DNA of 41,259 bases from Xanthomonas cassavae CFBP 4642 (lineage in GTDB: Bacteria > Pseudomonadota > Gammaproteobacteria > Xanthomonadales > Xanthomonadaceae): NCBI RefSeq assembly GCF_000454545.1, contig NZ_CM002139.1, forward strand, positions 3,905,811-3,947,069. The letters are read 5' to 3'. The notes below the pieces were generated by a model. That model was not told the DNA's origin. It saw only the letters and a program-made list of their open reading frames with translations, and ran no database searches. The position numbers were made by a program, and so were the translations under genes. This document shows, one piece after another, positions 6,639 through 15,565 of this stretch. How positions within the stretch are numbered: position 1 is the first letter of the stretch; each line of letters begins with the position of its first letter.

Positions 6639-7756
6639 CCCGGCAGAGCATCGAGCTGGACCTGTTGGACTTCGCCGACGCCGCCCGGATCACATACAAG
6701 AAGACCCGCAAGGCGAAGCGCACCCCGCGAGGGGCGAAGATCACAGGCCCGGAGCCGCCAAAGCCGAACCGGTCTGGACCGGCCATCCGGGCGACTATCG
6801 ACCGGATAACGCGTCGCGTGCCCGAGGTGATGGTGAAGATCACCCAGGGCAAGAAGAACCCGGAGACGGGAAAGCGGGAGATCCTCTGCAAGGACATGCG
6901 CGGCGTGCGCGCGCACATGCAGTACATATCCCGAAATGGCGCTGTCGAGCTGGAGGACGAGAACGGCCAGCGCTACCTTGGCCAAGAGGACGTCAGGGAC
7001 GTGCTGCGCGCTTTCGCCCGCGCTGGCACACCGATACCGGAGCGCGACGGCCGGCGGCGAGAGGTTTACAGCATCGTCCTGTCGATGCCGCCAGGGACGG
7101 ACCGGGACGCGGTGAAGGCTGCCGCGCGGGACTTCGCAGCGGCTGAGTTCAGCGGTCGCCAATACGTGTTTGCCGCTCACGATGACGACGCCCATCCGCA
7201 CGTCCACCTTGCGGTCAAAACGGCAGATGCGCGCGGTGTCCGGCTCAATCCACGTAAGCCCGATCTACAGCGCTGGCGAGAGCTATTCGCGGAAAAGCTG
7301 CGCGACCACGGCATAGAGGCGAACGCCAGCGATCGACGCCTACGCGGCATCGTCAAGAAGAGTGAGCGCCAGGCCATCCGGTCTCTGAACGATCGAGGCG
7401 AGACACCAAGGCGGGTGGCGCAGCAAGAGGCGCAGGCGCGCGACGAGGCTGCCGGGCGCAGCCGTCACGCGAACCCCGCCCAAGACAAAATCAGCGCAGG
7501 CAGGCGGAGGACCACGGCCGCCTATGGCAAGGTCGCGCGGTCGCTGGCTACCGGCGATGCCGAGGACCGCGCGCTAGCGCTGCGGATTGTCGAGCTGGTG
7601 AAGGCCATGCCGCCGCCGACGACGCGACACGAGGACCGCGTGGCACAGTTGCGTGCGAATGCGAAGAGGGCTGGCGTCGATCGCGGAGCGAATCGGGACG
7701 CGGCGAAGGAGAGACCGGAGCAGGGCAGGGGGAACGACTACGAGAGTCGCGGATGA
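6635..7756 (+). CDS. MOBP/VirD2-type relaxase
   Basis: This 373-residue protein should nick oriT and pilot the transferred strand. The start is the ATG overlapping the mobC stop; a start 12 bases upstream is possible. Motif III of MOBP relaxases is clear: HDDDAHPHVH at about residues 182-191, with the metal-binding histidines. YSIVLSMPPGTDRDAVKAA precedes it, and RLNPRKPDLQRWRELFAEKL follows. The tail is basic and unstructured, as in substrates of type IV secretion. The LPD7 domain often fused to longer relaxases is absent here; a separate LPD7 protein is encoded at 10385-12064. Confidence 0.85.
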   Translation: MTRQSIELDLLDFADAARITYKKTRKAKRTPRGAKITGPEPPKPNRSGPAIRATIDRITRRVPEVMVKITQGKKNPETGKREILCKDMRGVRAHMQYISRNGAVELEDENGQRYLGQEDVRDVLRAFARAGTPIPERDGRRREVYSIVLSMPPGTDRDAVKAAARDFAAAEFSGRQYVFAAHDDDAHPHVHLAVKTADARGVRLNPRKPDLQRWRELFAEKLRDHGIEANASDRRLRGIVKKSERQAIRSLNDRGETPRRVAQQEAQARDEAAGRSRHANPAQDKISAGRRRTTAAYGKVARSLATGDAEDRALALRIVELVKAMPPPTTRHEDRVAQLRANAKRAGVDRGANRDAAKERPEQGRGNDYESRG

Positions 7757-7960
7757 CCTGCTCGTTGCGCACGTGGCCGATCAGGAGATCAGAACCGTAG
7801 ACCGTGCAGAAGGCCTGCGGGGAGGGGGGGGCAGATCACCAAGCTAACCAATCCCGTGGACATCGTGTGGGGAATGGCTATGCCGGTTTTCAAGGAGTGT
7901 CGAAAAGTTGTTCTTTTGCCCTTCCCATCAGTCCACCTCGCGATCCTGAGCCAGAAAAGG

Positions 7961-7987
7961 AGAAGGGCGCCACAAGGGCGCCCTTCT
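7961..7987. terminator. bidirectional terminator-like hairpin
   Basis: AGAAGGGCGCC and GGCGCCCTTCT form an 11-bp perfect stem around ACAAG, without a long T run. It lies in the 386-base gap 7757-8142 after the relaxase, where I see no gene. Confidence 0.7.
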
Positions 7988-8142
7988 TATAGGTCGTCGG
8001 GTGTGCGTCACGGCGAACCGAGCTGCCCACATGATCCCGACGTTTCGAGGCCAACGTTACGCAGCTGCTACGGAGTTGTCAACAACAAGATGACCGTAAG
8101 ACTGAACCGGGCTACTCTTAAGGCCTCAAGCAGGGGGTCAGG

Positions 8143-8943
8143 ATGACAGAAGAAGAACTCGCAGGGATGGCTGCGCTGCTTTCAGCAGAGCGGCTTTCTG
8201 CCTTTGTTCAGCTAACCGGCACAGAGCGTGATGCGCTCGCAGTTCATGACTCTACCATTCAGGTGGCGGCGGCTTTGGTGCCGGTTATGTGCTTGGTGGA
8301 GATTTCCGTCAGGAATGCTGTCAGTGAGCGTCTACGGTCGGTCTTCGGGACTCATGATTGGCTCATGCAACCACCCCCGCCTTTTGTTTGGAAGCCATCC
8401 GAACGAGACAAGATAGACACTGCTAGGCGGCAAGCTCAGCGGGTTGCATACGCGAAGTTGACTGATGCGGCGAAAAGGGCGCTGGATGATGCGGCATACC
8501 CAAATGGCGTTCCTAAGCCAATCAAAGAAAAGCGGGTGAAAAAGCGGCAGGAAACCATCGCAATCCCGCAGGGTCAACTCATCGCGCAGTTGACCATGTT
8601 CTTTTGGAAGCGGCTGTTCTCATCCGACTATGAAGACTCGCTCTGGAAACGCGGCCTAAAGGAACTTTTCCCTAGGAAATCCATCAAGCGTGGTGATGTT
8701 GGTAAACATCTGGAAATCGTTTACGAAGCGCGAAACCGGATAGCTCACCACGAGCCGATACATGGGCAGCGTCTACAACAGTTGATGCAGTCACTAGATT
8801 TCCTAGTGTTCAACCTTGGCAATAAATCTGGCGACGAGAACTCTCCATTAGCCAAGCTGACCAAAAACCACCGGGCAGAACTTTTGAAAGTGGCGGCGGA
8901 AAACGACGCCCTGTTTTCGAGCTTTGTCGTTCAACCCAACTAG
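8143..8943 (+). CDS. HEPN-type Abi-like protein
   Basis: A 266-residue protein resembling the Abi_2/AbiD-AbiF group of abortive-infection proteins. The N-terminal third has a hydrophobic helix and VEISVRNAVSERL; the C-terminal part has ARNRIAHHEPI (about residues 196-206), an R-x4-6-H motif typical of HEPN ribonucleases. In known relatives this type acts in phage exclusion. It sits alone between the mob operon and the convergent trbM gene, and its codon use and AT content differ from the backbone, suggesting cargo. The assignment rests on motif recognition; I have not compared it with a family model. Confidence 0.7.
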   Translation: MTEEELAGMAALLSAERLSAFVQLTGTERDALAVHDSTIQVAAALVPVMCLVEISVRNAVSERLRSVFGTHDWLMQPPPPFVWKPSERDKIDTARRQAQRVAYAKLTDAAKRALDDAAYPNGVPKPIKEKRVKKRQETIAIPQGQLIAQLTMFFWKRLFSSDYEDSLWKRGLKELFPRKSIKRGDVGKHLEIVYEARNRIAHHEPIHGQRLQQLMQSLDFLVFNLGNKSGDENSPLAKLTKNHRAELLKVAAENDALFSSFVVQPN

Positions 8944-8988
8944 GTTGCGCTGGGCAAGCGCCTGGCGCTATATCACCACCCGTGGCGA

Positions 8989-9591
8989 CTATCGCTGCAT
9001 CTGCTGCCAGTTGGACCCGTCGCTGTCCCAACCGTTGTCGCCCCCGCTGGAATTGCCGGAGGCCTGGCGCTTGTTGTACTCGGCCAGCGCGGCGTCGTAC
9101 TGATCTGGATCGACCCAGTGACCGCCCTTGCCCGGCTCACCCACGTAGCGCGCCACCGTGCTGTTGGTCTGGTCCACGTTCTCGTTGCTGCCATACGCCG
9201 AGCAGTACGACGGTGCCGAGTTGCGCACGTAGCGGGTGTTCCCGTAGCCCTGATAGACCGTCATCGAGGCGTTGAGCGTGGCGGCATCACACCGGCCGGC
9301 GCCATTGGCGATGGAGTCCACCAGGGACTTCATCTTGTCATCCGACTCGGAATCGGGGCAAAGCTGAAGGAAGCTCTTGCGCTTCTTGATCGTGTCGCTG
9401 ACCTTGCGGGCGCTGATGCTGAAATACTTGCGGATGGACGGTGCGCATTCGTCGGGCCGCTGGCCTGTGGAAAGGCACAGAATGGCCTCGCAAGCCAGCT
9501 TCGTGTCGCCGGTGAACTCTTGCGCGGACGCAGCTCCGGCCGCTGCACATGCAGCGACGGCCAGGGCGAGAGATCGAACAGACAGGTACAT
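8989..9591 (-). CDS. trbM: TrbM-like conjugal transfer protein
   Basis: A secreted or periplasmic 200-residue protein of the TrbM family from IncP plasmids, whose exact role is unsettled. The start is ATG 9591 with GGAGG eight bases upstream. A signal peptide is evident (LALAVAACAAAGAASAQE). The conserved core is ACEAILCLSTGQRPDECAPS, followed by paired cysteines (LQLCPDSES, GRCDAAT, SYCSAY) likely to form disulfides. The tail is Gly/Ser/Asp/Asn rich. It follows the OmpA-like lipoprotein gene by 29 bases and shares its promoter and operator. Confidence 0.85.
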   Translation of the reverse strand: MYLSVRSLALAVAACAAAGAASAQEFTGDTKLACEAILCLSTGQRPDECAPSIRKYFSISARKVSDTIKKRKSFLQLCPDSESDDKMKSLVDSIANGAGRCDAATLNASMTVYQGYGNTRYVRNSAPSYCSAYGSNENVDQTNSTVARYVGEPGKGGHWVDPDQYDAALAEYNKRQASGNSSGGDNGWDSDGSNWQQMQR

Positions 9592-9620
9592 GGGGGAATC
9601 CTCCGTGGTTGCCGCAAGCG

Positions 9621-10169
9621 TCACTTGCTGATGAATTCGATGTCCACGCGCCTATTCAGAGCGCGGCCATCGGAAAGCCGATTGTTCGACCGGTAGTCCC
9701 CCGCCGACACAAAGTTTAAGTCGATGATCCCGCTCGGGACGCCCTCACCGATCAACCAGTCCTTCGCCGCTTCCGCGCGGCCGCGCGCGATGCGCTCATC
9801 GCCGGACGACGGGTTCGGGTTGTCCGTTCTGCCGCGCACCTGGACGTGTGCAACGCCGGCGGCAATCAAGCCGCGCAGATGAGCAACCTGCGCCGGCGTC
9901 GGGCGGAACTGCGCGCTGTTCCAGGGGAACTGCACGCTGACCACTGGGTACAGCGGCCGAGCGGCTGCACGTGGCGCCTGCTGCCGCTGTGGTCCCCCCT
10001 GGTGCAGCAGCACTACGGGCGCCGGCGGAAACGCCTCCTGCTGCAACGTCTGAGCCGCGACAGGGCTGTTGACGGGTACACGGTCCCGACCGCTAACCGT
10101 CGGAGGCTTGGGATGGGACGAACACGCCGAAACCGCGAAAGCCACGCCGACGAGCGCCAATGCACGCAT
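9621..10169 (-). CDS. OmpA-domain lipoprotein with a VirB7-like N-terminus
   Basis: A 182-residue lipoprotein: signal peptide ending VSAC with the lipidated Cys at residue 16, a Pro/Gln-rich spacer, and an OmpA/MotB-like peptidoglycan-binding domain (QFRPTPAQVAHLRGLI, then RGRTDNPN, NNRLSDGRALNRRVDIEF). Residues 27-34 read GRDRVPVN, almost the same as GRARVPVN at residues 29-36 of the VirB7-like lipoprotein at 19603-19773. In VirB7 proteins the segment after the lipid Cys contacts VirB9, so this protein may dock on the outer-membrane core complex and anchor it to the cell wall. That is inference. It is the first gene of the operon with trbM. Confidence 0.8.
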   Translation of the reverse strand: MRALALVGVAFAVSACSSHPKPPTVSGRDRVPVNSPVAAQTLQQEAFPPAPVVLLHQGGPQRQQAPRAAARPLYPVVSVQFPWNSAQFRPTPAQVAHLRGLIAAGVAHVQVRGRTDNPNPSSGDERIARGRAEAAKDWLIGEGVPSGIIDLNFVSAGDYRSNNRLSDGRALNRRVDIEFISK

Positions 10170-10200
10170 ATAGAGACCCCAATATTTATATTTATGTAAT

Positions 10201-10219
10201 CCAACATTATATATATTGG
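10201..10219. promoter_or_regulatory. operator site A, CCAA-N11-TTGG
   Basis: It lies 31 bases upstream of the OmpA-like lipoprotein start. Read on the minus strand the spacer contains TATAAT, so a bound repressor would cover the -10 element. Same architecture as sites at 19822, 25414, 28666, 29210 and 32586. Confidence 0.7.
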
Positions 10220-10267
10220 CGTTGATGCCGCAATGCTGGCAGTGAATTTCGCTTGCGTGGCGCGCCC

Positions 10268-10311
10268 TTGGCGACAGATGCGAACTGGCCAGGTCGTGTA
10301 GTTGTCGCCAA
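10268..10311. repeat. 44-bp dyad element R1
   Basis: Arms TTGGCGACA and TGTCGCCAA are perfect inverted repeats separated by 26 bp that contain CTGGCCAG. It lies in the intergenic region between the lipoprotein operon and the LPD7 gene. Confidence 0.75.
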
Positions 10312-10330
10312 TGTGGTGGTGGCGGGGCAT

Positions 10331-10357
10331 AAAAAAACCCCAGCTATGGGCTGGGGT
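10331..10357 (-). terminator. Rho-independent terminator of the virD4-kfrB-LPD7 unit
   Basis: On the minus strand ACCCCAGC-CCATA-GCTGGGGT is followed by a run of T. It lies just after the LPD7 protein stop at 10385. Confidence 0.85.
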
Positions 10358-10384
10358 CTGTAACAACGAGACGCATCGCGTCCG

Positions 10385-12064
10385 CTATCGCGTCCGCTCG
10401 GCGTTCCGCTGCACCACGGGCGCCGTGCGCTCTTGCTCCGGCACACGTTGCGGGGCCGCCTTGTCGTACATCATCACCGGTGGCAAGGTGCCGGCCTTCG
10501 ACTTCTCGGACACCACCCGACCGATCTCGGCCATGACCTTCTCGCGGGCCTGCGGGTCTTTCACCTTGGCCTCCATCACCTTCTCCGCGATGGCGGTGAT
10601 GACCTTCTCGCGGTCGCCCTTGTGCGCCTCCCAGGTGTTGCGGTGGGTGTTGATGGTCTCGCTGCCTATCACCTTGCCCTTGTCGTCCCTGGTCAAGGCT
10701 TCCACCGTCACGGGTTGACTGCCCTTGAACTCCAGGCGAACGGCATCGCCCGGATTGAGTTTGGACTCGCCGACAGCGCGGTCCAGATCCTTGCCCCAGA
10801 TGGTGCGCTCGCCGGTCTCGGTACGAAGCTTGACGAAGTAACTCATCTTCTCGGCCGGATCGTTCTGATAGGGCGCTGCCCCATGCGCGAGCATGATGCC
10901 CTCATGGACCGCCAGCGAGCGCGCAGGAGCCCCGGCAGCCTTCCCCGGCTTCTCCGGTGCGGAGACCGCCTCAGACGGCTTCTGAGCGCCATCTGCGGAC
11001 CTCTCGGCGGTGGCGGAAGGCGATGGTTCCCTAGAGCGCTCCTGGACGCGCTCAGTGCCGCGCGACACCGAGTTGCCCATGCGGCGCTCCTGTTCGGCCG
11101 CAAGGGCTTCCAGGTCGCGCTCAGTGGGCTTGTAGCCGGTTGACCCCATGCCGCGCAGACTGGCCTCCATCCAGCCGGCCTGGCGGAACTCCGGATGCCC
11201 GTCCAGGTGAACCACCTTCCAGCCCTTCGCGTCGGCCATCATGACCATGGCCCGCGCCACCCGCTGATCGTTGGAGGCCGTCTTCAGCCTATCGCCGACA
11301 TCGCGGAACGCGATCCGCCCCGGCTGATCCTTGAAGTAGTGCCGAGGCCCGGACGTGTTGAACTGAGCGTTCACCTGTTCCATGAGCTGGATGCGGCGGT
11401 TCTTCTCTGCCTCCACCACATCATGCTCAGCTTCGACAGGCTGCGGCGCGAGTCCGGCGCGCTGATCGAGGACTTCGACGCGCTCCAAGCGGTCGGCTTC
11501 CTTGTCCAGCTCCTTGACCGCGATCACTTCGCGATCGGCGCGACCTTGTAGCTTGCTCAGATCGCGGTCCACGCCGTCGATGCCGGCGTTGCGCTCGTAC
11601 TCATCGCGGTCGCGCTTGCGCAGCTTGGCGGCCATCGCCAACGCCTCGGCCACGTCAACGGATTCCAGCTCGTTGCCCTTGACCTCGCGGATGGTGTTGA
11701 CCTCGGTTTCTTCCTGCGCGCGGTCCTCGTTCGCCGCGGCTCGGCGCTCAATCTCCTTTGGCGTGAGGCCATGGCTGAACGCCAGGTCCTCGCCGGACAA
11801 CGAGCCCTTCGTCGCCTCGGCCTCGGTGATGCGCAGAGCATTGCGCTCGCCTACGGCCTCCGTCAGTCCGACCTCGTTCACGCCCTTGATCCGCACGACC
11901 TGCTTGCCGTTCAGCCGGAACGACAGGTCGTAGGCCGTCTCGCCGTCTACCTCGCGCTTGTCGAACCTTACAGCCGTGATCGGCTTGTCATCGATCATCA
12001 TCACGCCGTAGCCAGGCATCGCGCTTTCAGCCGGCGCGCCGGCATTGGTGGATTCATCTGCCAT
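10385..12064 (-). CDS. LPD7-domain conjugation accessory protein
   Basis: A 559-residue soluble protein. Residues about 245-330 match the LPD7 domain found in relaxases and ICE proteins (RIAFRDVGDRLKTASNDQ, ARAMVMMADAKGWK, EASLRGMGSTGYKPTERDL). A second conserved block near residues 430-480 (GERTIWGKDLDRAVGESKL) is often seen at the C-terminus of long TraI-type relaxases. The rest is charged, helical and low complexity. I infer that it supplies in trans the accessory domains missing from the short relaxase at 6635-7756, or is itself carried into the recipient. It lies 12 bases after the KfrB-like gene and ends at a strong terminator. Confidence 0.75.
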   Translation of the reverse strand: MADESTNAGAPAESAMPGYGVMMIDDKPITAVRFDKREVDGETAYDLSFRLNGKQVVRIKGVNEVGLTEAVGERNALRITEAEATKGSLSGEDLAFSHGLTPKEIERRAAANEDRAQEETEVNTIREVKGNELESVDVAEALAMAAKLRKRDRDEYERNAGIDGVDRDLSKLQGRADREVIAVKELDKEADRLERVEVLDQRAGLAPQPVEAEHDVVEAEKNRRIQLMEQVNAQFNTSGPRHYFKDQPGRIAFRDVGDRLKTASNDQRVARAMVMMADAKGWKVVHLDGHPEFRQAGWMEASLRGMGSTGYKPTERDLEALAAEQERRMGNSVSRGTERVQERSREPSPSATAERSADGAQKPSEAVSAPEKPGKAAGAPARSLAVHEGIMLAHGAAPYQNDPAEKMSYFVKLRTETGERTIWGKDLDRAVGESKLNPGDAVRLEFKGSQPVTVEALTRDDKGKVIGSETINTHRNTWEAHKGDREKVITAIAEKVMEAKVKDPQAREKVMAEIGRVVSEKSKAGTLPPVMMYDKAAPQRVPEQERTAPVVQRNAERTR

Positions 12065-12076
12065 GACGAGCCCCCC

Positions 12077-12703
12077 TTACCGTTCCAGACTCGGCGCATG
12101 CGCCTTGTCTTGGCCCTTAGCGGGCACAGGGATCGAGCGCGCCGTTTTTGCCCCCTCCTGGACGGGGGCGGTCGGTGCCTTAGCCATATCGGCCGCCAAG
12201 GCCTGCACGCCCTGCACATGCGCCACGAACGCATCGCGCTGCTTGGCCGTCTTGAACGCCGTCTGCGCGTACTCCTTCGCCGCCTCGACGGGGTCCACTG
12301 CCTTGCGCTGGGTCTGTGCCTGGTTCTCGGCTGCACGCTCCGGGTTCCAGGGGTAGGCCTTCGCTTGGCCGTCGCGGTAGTGCACTTGGATGTTGCGATT
12401 GACCAGGTCATTGTTCTGGTCGCGGCTTTGCAGCTTCGGCCCCTGGAACTCGACATCGTTGCGCAGGTGCACGATCGCCGACCTGTGGCCCTTACCAATG
12501 GCCTGGACGATGAAATCCTTATCGGCGTGGATGACCGGCCCCTTATAGCCGTTCTTGCTGTCGCTCTTGGCCGGATATACATCGGCCTCCTTGCCCAGCT
12601 TCTCCGCGACAGTCGCGCGGATCTCTCTCGGGATGTCGGTCGGCTTGATCCTGTCTTCGGCCTTCGACTGGTTGGTGCTGGCATTGCTGATGTCGTTCGA
12701 CAT
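12077..12703 (-). CDS. KfrB-domain-like protein
   Basis: A 208-residue protein whose middle (about 50-120: YKGPVIHADKDFIVQAIGKG, RSAIVHLRNDVEF, IQVHYRDGQAKAYPW) resembles the KfrB domain of IncP plasmids and the C-terminal modules of LPD-containing proteins. The flanks are charged and helical. It sits between virD4 and the LPD7 gene, so a role in relaxosome assembly or coupling is plausible but not shown by the sequence. The start is ATG 12703, 93 bases after the virD4 stop. Confidence 0.6.
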   Translation of the reverse strand: MSNDISNASTNQSKAEDRIKPTDIPREIRATVAEKLGKEADVYPAKSDSKNGYKGPVIHADKDFIVQAIGKGHRSAIVHLRNDVEFQGPKLQSRDQNNDLVNRNIQVHYRDGQAKAYPWNPERAAENQAQTQRKAVDPVEAAKEYAQTAFKTAKQRDAFVAHVQGVQALAADMAKAPTAPVQEGAKTARSIPVPAKGQDKAHAPSLER

Positions 12704-12796
12704 TTCAGGTACTCCTATGGACTGGGCTTTGCCCGCTTACGTCACAGCCAGAATGGCCGTGCTCGTAAATTTCAAGACCTGATCGACCGAAAATTG

Positions 12797-15535
12797 TCAT
12801 TTCCGCTCGATCGGGCTGTCAAGAATGGATAAATCAAGGATGGGTTTAGTAGGCGCCGCCGCAGGCATTGGCGCCGCGTCGTCGTCCTCCAACACTTCGT
12901 CGTCCGGATGAACGACTTCGGTGTCGCCATCGAAATCGGAGAGATCCGGCAACTCGTCGTACAGCCGCGCCTCGTCGTCTTCGTCCAGCTCGGGCACGTC
13001 ATTGCCTTCGGCGTCGGCGTCGACATCGTCCTCCGCAACCGCTTCGCTGTGGTCGCCTTCGTCCGCCAGATCGTCTACCGCATCCACGGGTGCGGGCTCG
13101 GCTGGCGGCTCAGGCTGCGCCACGGGCTTGACGACGATCGGCGCGATGGCGGCCGCCGGCGCCGCTGCAACCGCTGCCGGTGGCTCGGCTGCATGGGCCG
13201 CGCGATCACCATCGCCATCGCCATCGCCATCGCCATCGCCATCGTCGTTGTCGGTCTCCGCTGCCGCCTCCGCATCGAGCCGCGCCAATTCCTCGTCGCT
13301 CACCGCATCCTCGTCACCAATGCCCTCTGCAGAGGGCTGCGACGCGGCGTCAAGCGCGTCGAAGAAGTCGGCGACGATGCCCTGCACCTGTTCGGGCGGT
13401 AGCTCCTGGCCTGCGGCCAGGTCGCGGATCTTCGACGTGTCCATTGCCAGCTTGCGCAGGTCGATGCCGCCGGCGATGTCATCCGGCGTTACCTCACGCA
13501 CGCGGCTCTGCACGATGGCATCGTGCAAATCGAAATCGATAGTTGGCACGGGTGCCGCGAGCTTCCAGCTACCCCACGATCGCTCTAACTCGCGCTGTGT
13601 TGGCTTACGCCGCATCCCCAGGAAGTTGCGCGTGAGTAGCGATGGATCTACTTCGGCCAGCCGGTCCAGGAACACGTAATCCTCGTAGTACCGGATCTTC
13701 GTGCACTTGATCGCCTTGGTGTTCTCCAGGTTGATGATTTGCTCGCGCTGACTCATTTCCTTCAGCTCTTGCGGCATCATCAACGGCCGTTTCTGGTCGG
13801 ACTCCGACTCGGAGCCGCCAGAACGGCCGAGCTGGCGACTGCGGCCGGTTGACTTGAAGGTGTAGTACCCGAGCGCTTCCGAATAATCGTTCGCGTCGCG
13901 CTGTTCGCGCGGCGTGTAGAAAATCTGACACGCATGGTTCGTGACAAGTGTCCGCGCCAGGTCGCGCCCGTATCCCATTGGGATATCCGCTTCCAACTGG
14001 CCGGCGGACTGAATGATGGTCACCAGCCGCAGACCATAGCTCGCCATGTACGCGTTGGACTTCGCAATGATGCCGATGCGGCCCGGCGCGGTGAACTCGT
14101 CCATGAGCATCATGCAGTGGTATTTCACGTCTGGCGTCGCGTTGAGCTGCACGTCGAGGTTCAGCTTGACGAGCTGCGAAAACAGCATGTTCATGATGAG
14201 CCGCGCGCTATCGAGCTTGGCGGCAGGAATACCGATGTAGATCGACATCCTCTTGCGGCGGACCTCGCGTAGATCGAAATCATCCGCTGCGGTGGCCGCG
14301 TCGAAAATCGGACTTGCCCATAGCGTCAAAGGCGCGTTGAACGTGGACATGATGCTGGACAACGTGTTGTCCGAAGTCGTCACGAACCGGTTCAGCGCAT
14401 CTACGCACTCCGACGACAGCGGCGGCAGGCCCACGCCGTCCCATTGCACGATTGGCTCAAGACGCCGTTCCGTCTCGTACTCGGCGCCGCAATCCTTCAA
14501 TTGCTCTTCGATCGCCTCGATGTCAGCGGCCGGCACGTTCTCGGCGACTGCGAACGGGATCTCATCGCAAAGCGCCTCCGCCTCGGCCTTATCCACCCTC
14601 TTCAGGTCCATGATGACCTTCACCGTCTGCGCCTGCTCCTCGCCGGCGCTGTTGAGCATGATGTCGCCGAACTCGCGGTAATTGCGGGACGTGATGATCC
14701 CCTGGATGTGGTCTTTGGCGGACTTGCCCTTGCCCGAGGCCTGGCGCAGCAATTCACCGAATGTGCGCGGCAATTCGGGTGTTTCACACAGGTAGAGAAC
14801 CAGCCCTAGGAACAGGTTGCGCGCCGTGTCGTCGAAGAACGGTTCTTTGCCGTCGCCGGGATAGATTGCATATCCAAGGTCCAGGATGTCACCGACGCGC
14901 AAACGCGGGTCGTCACTGATATAGCCCAGTGGGTTGTAACGGTGGGTTCGACCATCCTCCGCGAACGGATTGAACAGGTAGCAGGCGTGCCCGTAACGGG
15001 CGCGCCAACCCGACGTGATCAGGAAGTTCTCTTGCTTCACGTCGAGGACGACCACAGAGTCCTCCCAGCTCAGCAGGTTCGGGATCACGATGCCGACGCC
15101 CTTGCCGGAGCGCGTCGGAGCCGACAGCAGCACGAATTGCAGGCCGGGAAAGAGTAGGAACCGCTTCTTCCACTTGCCGACGACGATGCCTTTCGGCGCA
15201 AACAGGCCTGCGGCCGCTATCTCGCCCTCGTTGGCGAACCGCGAGTCGCCGTAGAGCTTGCGCTGGTCTCGCATCGCCGCAATCGTGGCGGCAATGATCG
15301 CGCCATATATCGGGACCGCCGGGATCACCAGCGCCAACAGAAGGCGCTTCGCCACCGGGGGATTGTCCTTGTAGTAGCTCCAATAGAGCCACCATGTGCC
15401 GAAATCCGTCTTGCCGATCGGATTTGCTTTGCCGAGCAGGTAGAACATGACGCCGCCCATGTAGACGACGCCGGCAGTGCCCGCGACCAACACCAAAAGG
15501 ACAAAGACAAGCTTTGCCCACTTCTCACCACTCAT
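12797..15535 (-). CDS. virD4: type IV coupling protein VirD4 with long acidic tail
   Basis: The coupling ATPase that recruits the relaxosome to the VirB channel, 912 residues from ATG 15535 (GAGGAAAGGTT upstream). Two N-terminal membrane segments (FVLLVLVAGTAGVVYMGGVM; LLLALVIPAVPIYGAII) precede the Walker A motif APTRSGKG (139-146) and a Walker B-like MMLMDEFTAPGRIG. TraG/VirD4 family homology runs to about residue 650. The last roughly 200 residues are an acidic, Asp/Ala/Pro-rich tail with a DG repeat encoded by a hexanucleotide microsatellite. Usual VirD4 proteins are about 550-700 residues, so the tail is extra; it could bind substrates or T4SS partners. It is separated from virB11 by three 44-bp dyads. 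Confidence 0.9.
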   Translation of the reverse strand: MSGEKWAKLVFVLLVLVAGTAGVVYMGGVMFYLLGKANPIGKTDFGTWWLYWSYYKDNPPVAKRLLLALVIPAVPIYGAIIAATIAAMRDQRKLYGDSRFANEGEIAAAGLFAPKGIVVGKWKKRFLLFPGLQFVLLSAPTRSGKGVGIVIPNLLSWEDSVVVLDVKQENFLITSGWRARYGHACYLFNPFAEDGRTHRYNPLGYISDDPRLRVGDILDLGYAIYPGDGKEPFFDDTARNLFLGLVLYLCETPELPRTFGELLRQASGKGKSAKDHIQGIITSRNYREFGDIMLNSAGEEQAQTVKVIMDLKRVDKAEAEALCDEIPFAVAENVPAADIEAIEEQLKDCGAEYETERRLEPIVQWDGVGLPPLSSECVDALNRFVTTSDNTLSSIMSTFNAPLTLWASPIFDAATAADDFDLREVRRKRMSIYIGIPAAKLDSARLIMNMLFSQLVKLNLDVQLNATPDVKYHCMMLMDEFTAPGRIGIIAKSNAYMASYGLRLVTIIQSAGQLEADIPMGYGRDLARTLVTNHACQIFYTPREQRDANDYSEALGYYTFKSTGRSRQLGRSGGSESESDQKRPLMMPQELKEMSQREQIINLENTKAIKCTKIRYYEDYVFLDRLAEVDPSLLTRNFLGMRRKPTQRELERSWGSWKLAAPVPTIDFDLHDAIVQSRVREVTPDDIAGGIDLRKLAMDTSKIRDLAAGQELPPEQVQGIVADFFDALDAASQPSAEGIGDEDAVSDEELARLDAEAAAETDNDDGDGDGDGDGDGDRAAHAAEPPAAVAAAPAAAIAPIVVKPVAQPEPPAEPAPVDAVDDLADEGDHSEAVAEDDVDADAEGNDVPELDEDDEARLYDELPDLSDFDGDTEVVHPDDEVLEDDDAAPMPAAAPTKPILDLSILDSPIERK
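13210..13245. repeat. hexanucleotide microsatellite (CATCGC)n
   Basis: About six tandem copies encode alternating Asp-Gly in the VirD4 tail on the minus strand. Slippage in whole units would change tail length without a frameshift. Confidence 0.85.
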
Positions 15536-15565
15536 AACCTTTCCTCGCCTAGGGTAGGGCGCCCG

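Noticed and set aside
11771..12832. 353-codon plus-strand ORF opposite the LPD7 and KfrB-like genes
   Set aside because: The minus-strand proteins have recognisable domains; this frame is a codon-bias shadow that crosses two genes.
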